From Gnetum montanum (Eukaryota > Streptophyta > Gnetopsida > Gnetales > Gnetaceae): a stretch of DNA of 62,000 nucleotides. Positions 57,916 to 62,000 of this stretch are shown in pieces. The notes beneath the pieces are model-generated. The model saw only the letters and a list, made by a program, of their open reading frames with translations. It had not been told where the DNA came from and searched no databases. Every line of letters begins with the position of its first letter. The first letter of the stretch is position 1. The position numbers were made by a program, and so were the translations under genes. The stretch covers positions 1 through 62,000 of the forward strand of contig MNCI01014639.1 of NCBI GenBank assembly GCA_015680685.1, in the 5' to 3' direction.

Positions 57916-58776
57916 TGATGAGTAGCAAGGTACCCTTATGCCCAACCATACGAATCACAAGCGTTCATGCACGATTCGATCGAATTCTATGGATGGGACT
58001 AGTTTTGCATCTAAATTGTTGTGCCTTGATCATAGTTCATTGTATTTCCACTTGATCTAGTGATAGCTTTGTCACTTATGGTTTAGTACAAATTTAGGCA
58101 TATGACGATTGATGTTGTTTGGCCCTAAGCTACTTCTAATGATAATAAAAAACTTAACTATTTAATCTAATTAACATCTGAAAGTAAAGTCTAAATTGGC
58201 CTATGTGCATGCCTTGGACTTTATGTAACTACCACTAGAATTACCAAGCATATGTCACTAGGTGTACCAAACGATACATTGTTGGGCTACCAAGTAATTA
58301 CACTTAACTGCTTGCAATTAGGTGTACTCATTCTGCTTAATAATAGGAATAATAAAGAGGAATAAATAAAAATATTAACTAAGGAAAATAGTAAATATTT
58401 TAGTAATTAAAATAAATAATAAATATAAGTGGATGCTACATTGATGAAAGGAATCTTGATCTTTATTGCTAATCATGTAATGCATCCAAGTACATCACAT
58501 TAGAATAAGGATGTTGTACAATCACTTAACATCACACTGTGGGCATGCATTGGAAACTAACAAAACTTGAAATAAAAAATCCATAAATCTATTCTATCTC
58601 TTTATGCTATTTTCTATATCCCAATGATGTAACCAAGTTTGGTATTTATAGGCTTGCATTGAAAGAACAATATTGGATATTTGACATCAAACGATATGCC
58701 CCAATATCAGATACTTGACATCATAGCTCCAATATCAGATACACAATCTCATGACCCTACAAAACATGACTCATCA
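57916..58776 (-). repeat. 3' LTR of element F
   Basis: 861 bp. Shares with A the start tgatgagtagcaaggtaccc, the accaag repeat region (58240-58300) and the end catgactcatca followed by an A-like tract. TATA-like tatttata at 58643-58650. In place of GATATC palindromes it has aatatcagatacttgacatc repeats (58700-58745). Confidence 0.75.
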
Positions 58777-58965
58777 TACTCTCATGATTGAATGAAAACT
58801 CATCCTTGATTTAAACACAATGAGGAAGAAGTTCTTTATAAAAAATTAGGAAGGTATGGGATTATTGAATGAATTAAATAAATACAAAAATTGACTTTTT
58901 CATGTCATAGTGGTGTTTTACAAAAAATATGGACACAACATGAGAAGATAAAAAATTGGGGAATC

Positions 58966-61240
58966 TCATGTAGTTCTTGGAGGTGATGGCTCTTCCATTG
59001 GTCACTTTCCTTTGTCGTCAAGCTTCTGGAATTTGTAGTGGTTCTGGAGTGATTGCAACTATCGCCCCTCTATTCTTGGATCATGTACCATCCAAGCTAA
59101 TGAGCTAATGTATGCTGGAACCAATACATCCCATGTTCCTAGTAGCTATAGAAACATTTTATTTACTTTTACGTACCAAGTTACAAACTACTATCATTCC
59201 TCCTCAAAGGCCTTGGCCTTTCTTTTAATTAATTATGATTTGTTAATATTTTAGCTAGGTCTAAGGATACATCTCTTTGCTTGTGGTACTAAGCGTTTAT
59301 TTTTCAAAATTCTAAATTTGCCACATGAAGCTTCTGTAAAGCATATTTCCTATCAACAAATTTTTTTTCATATAGCATATAAGTGGTCACTACTTATTGC
59401 TCTAGCTTGTTTTTTAGTTAACCACTATTAAAATGGTAAGGTTGGAATAGTGAAGGTTAGCCAATGCTGTGTTCTCTTTCAAATATTCAATATATAGGCC
59501 CTTGTTCTTTACTTTCACTTGATGGACCAAGGCATAGCTATCTAAGATTGGCTACCAATAAGGATTCTTCACTAACATGGAACTAATGAAGTCCTTTTTC
59601 ATCTAGATTTCTTTTTCATTGATCTATTTGTACATGCCAATTTGGTCTCAAAAGTGTTTCTTTATCCTTTCATGTTTCTTACCCTTATTTTTCCATGCAC
59701 ATATCTCGATTGTAGATTTTTGACATATATCTTCTTCATTGAGAGGGTTCAATTTTCTCTAGAAAACCTACTGATGTCTTAGTTTATTCTCACCAATTTT
59801 TCTCTCAACTAGTGGATACATTCTTCCAAGATATTTTTATATTTTTCTATAGTAGTTAACCTTACATTATCTACAACTTTGTGTTTATTCTCTTTTTATG
59901 TGGTTTTCAATGGCTTCTTATGGGCATATGCTTGAGCTTTAGTAGCTGAGGAATTTTAGACCATCTTCTTCTTCTCTTGCTTAGTAGCTTTGTTTTGTTG
60001 AATTAATTTTTTTAGCTACTTTATTCAAAATTATTTCAACTAGTCAGGCACGAAAAATAGGACAGGGTTCCTTCTTTTGACTCTCAAGGCAACTATCTCT
60101 TGTTGTAGTTGATGCACTTTTATTTCTACATGTTTTGCCCTTGTCTCTACCATGACTAGCTTTCCTTTTGTGGAAATGAGGTCTGGTTGAACTATAGTGA
60201 CATCATAGGTAATGTCAAAAAGTATTGTCATCACTTGTCCCATATGTAGTAATCTATCAAGTACATCCTCATGGATTGTAGGAGTCATTAAATTCCCAAC
60301 TAGCATTTTGACCTCTTTGATCCTAGTTAAGTCCACTTGGGATACAACAGGCACATTGAAGGATTCTTTGATGTGATTTGTTATTACCTTTTCTACGCCT
60401 ACCACATGTTGGTGCTACATAACCACAATTGTAGTAGATTCTCCTATTTCAAGAATTACTTGAAAAGATGTGGCATTAACAAAGATCTACTGTGACCATT
60501 AGGCTTCTCCTCCTAAATGTAAAGAAATTTTTCCCCTTGATGGATTAGTAGAAATGATGGGAAACACAAAATCATTGATAACTCAAAAAAGGTTTTATTC
60601 ATTTATACTTCTCCAATTGAGAATTTCAGCTATTTATTGTAGGCGGCTCATTGTGGATTGGTAATCTTGTGGTAGTGGAGGTGGAACTTGTGGCTCACAC
60701 TACTAATAGAGCTCTTACTTTGTTTCCTTTTCTGGTTCTAGGTCCCTTTTTATTTCTTATTCTTCATCAAGGTCTTTCCTTGGTGTTGTAGGTTTAAGCA
60801 ACTAAGTAAAAGAAGCATTTTCAGCCCTTTGAGACTGTCATTGATGTATCCTAGGATTCCAGTGCACTTATATAGCTTCATGATTAGGCAAGGGAATGTA
60901 AATTTTGGCTTCCCTGCCTTCTTTTCTTCAAACCACCTTTAACTTTTCATGAAGAATATTTGGGGAAGATTGGCATTGTATTTTCCCATTAATATTGTAC
61001 TTCCCCTACCTACATAAGTTGATATTCTATTGAGCCTTTTAGTTGGGAATAGGTGGCATGTGCCTATCTTAAAATAGGTACTCTTTTCCAAAGTCAACTC
61101 ACTATATGTCTTATTGTCTTTGTTGTATGTCCAATCCCTTGATCAGTTCCCAATCCCCACAATTTTTGTCCCCCTATCCAGCTACAAATTTCATTTCCTC
61201 AAATTCCATGTACTACCGAACATGGTACGATGACATCTGG
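58966..61240 (-). pseudogene. ORF2 of element F (homologue of element A ORF2)
   Basis: Same protein as A's ORF2, read through stops: DWTYNKDNKTYSELT, then YFKIGTCHLFPTKRLNRIST, GRGSTILMGKYNANLPQIFF, KVITNHIKESFNVPVV, VLDRLLHMGQVMTILFDITY and a coiled coil (RAKHVEIKVHQLQQEIVAL), ending PSPPRTT where A ends SPPPGTT. The longest open piece is 121 codons (60405-60040). The start, which would match A's MAPKHAQQ, is lost at the junction near 61250. Having two divergent copies shows ORF2 is a stable component of this family rather than a one-off. Confidence 0.75.
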
Positions 61241-61270
61241 CCAAGTGCTAAAGGACAATATTTCTACCAA

Positions 61271-62000
61271 GTTTCTTATGGTGTTTTGTACTTCTTTGTC
61301 GACGCTTCTCAGGTTGATTCCTCCAAGCATCAACAAAGAACGGCCAATGAAACACCACAAAATTTTGGGCCTAGTACTTCTCCAACAAGAATTGAGCCAA
61401 AATCGTGACGCTCCCCACCATGACTAAAGCTTGACGGCTTCACAGATAGCTTCAAACGGAGATGAACTAAGCAAGAAATGGTTCTTTGGGATCCACAGAA
61501 GACTACAGCAACATCTAGAATCGAACCCAGTAGAATTTGAGCCCAAAATACTTGGTTTTCACTAGGCCTAGCGTGCACGCCCAGCGTGTACGCCCAACAT
61601 GCATGCCCAACGTGTGACTTCAAAGACTACTTGAAACAGGTACTTCAGAGTAAGATCCTCACAAGACATCAACTCTTAGAGGCAGGGAAACTATTAGGCA
61701 TCATCATGGGCTCAAGAAAATCGAGTTTTAACATTGAAATCACACATTTGGAAGTACACATGCTAAGCATGTACCAGCCTGCACACCCAGTGTGTATGCC
61801 CAGCATGCACCATCCAAAGTGTAGCACAATGTACATCAGTGGAAATCTCCCAGAACCATGTTAGATCAAGTCCAACTGAGCTGAACATCCAAAGGCAGTA
61901 TTCTCATAACATCTGAGTTCAAATCTGAGGGCCGAATTGGATACTTCCTGCTGTAACAGTAGTTTGTAAAAATGAATTCTTTTGTTTTAGTCAAGTCTGT
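61271..62000 (+). mobile_element. N-like element: interior end plus LTR start, running off the window
   Basis: 61271-61345 matches the interior end of E including the hairpin (ctttgtcgacg ... catcaacaaag). From 61346, TGAAACACCACAAAATTTTG matches the start of solo LTR N. Motif arrays gcccagcgtgtacgccca (61571-61615) and cacacccagtgtgtatgccc (61780-61812) lie in the LTR. Its order (interior then LTR) suggests a 3' LTR of a plus-strand element whose body is lost. Confidence 0.6.

Larger units (their letters stand above)
57916..61250 (-). mobile_element. Element F: old relative of element A, truncated upstream
   Basis: A 3' LTR (57916-58776) with the TGATGAG start and TCATCA end of the A family is followed on its inner side by an ORF2 copy (58966-61240) homologous to A's. 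The 5' part (gag, 5' LTR) is missing: an N-like LTR element begins at about 61271. More decayed than A. Confidence 0.72.

Noticed and set aside
1-62000. Intact host protein gene, rRNA or tRNA
   Set aside because: I found no intact host coding region and no full cloverleaf; the only tRNA-like sequence is the decayed SINE head at 18621.

Overview
The window looks like a heterochromatic, transposon-filled stretch of a large plant nuclear genome. The evidence is nested Ty3/gypsy LTR retrotransposons of the Athila and Tat types, primer sites of plant tRNA type, AT-rich decayed sequence and no clearly intact host gene. The low gene density would suit a gymnosperm or another giant-genome plant, but the sequence alone does not fix the species. 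One ambiguous base (n) lies near 8491. All calls rest on reading and translating the sequence by eye; no database search was run.

Layout. (1) 1-6110, minus strand: old Athila-like element H, with integrase, RT, protease and gag remnants and an LTR-like 5' end. (2) 6895-15424, minus: element A, complete with two LTRs, a tRNA-Asp-type primer site and an AGAAG target duplication. It carries gag and a second long coiled-coil ORF (ORF2) but no pol. (3) 15430-19560: decayed spacer holding a CpG-rich promoter-like island (16576-17460) and a SINE-like tRNA head (18621). (4) 19561-32578, minus: Tat-type element C (3' LTR, integrase, RNase H, RT), split at 23663 by element B. (5) 23663-30951, plus: element B, complete, with gag and protease only. 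(6) 32579-45400: a host segment containing a motif-rich region (M) and a broken, intron-containing ORF (ORF-X). It is interrupted by element D (34078-40238, plus; target duplication CATAC), an LTR element with no recognisable gag or pol that carries a broken copy of a CCR4/nocturnin-type deadenylase gene. (7) 45409-57743, plus: element E, a Tat-like element (target duplication ATATT) with gag and protease but no RT or integrase. A 1.5-kb solo LTR (N, 48905-50450) splits its gag. (8) 57916-61250, minus: element F, an older relative of A with the same ORF2. (9) 61271-62000, plus: the internal end and LTR of an N-like element running off the window.

How the parts relate. A, B and F share TGATGAG/CTCATCA LTR ends; A and B also share the tRNA-Asp-type primer site. 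These elements lack pol and would need enzymes supplied in trans, plausibly by an Athila-like relative of H. A and F carry ORF2 and B does not. In A, a copy of the LTR promoter module (GATATC palindromes plus TATA box) sits upstream of ORF2, as if ORF2 plus promoter were a cassette. C and E share an LTR family and a hairpin next to the 3' LTR. In most of the LTR families an array of short, often dyad-symmetric motifs lies upstream of the TATA box, with a different motif in each family.
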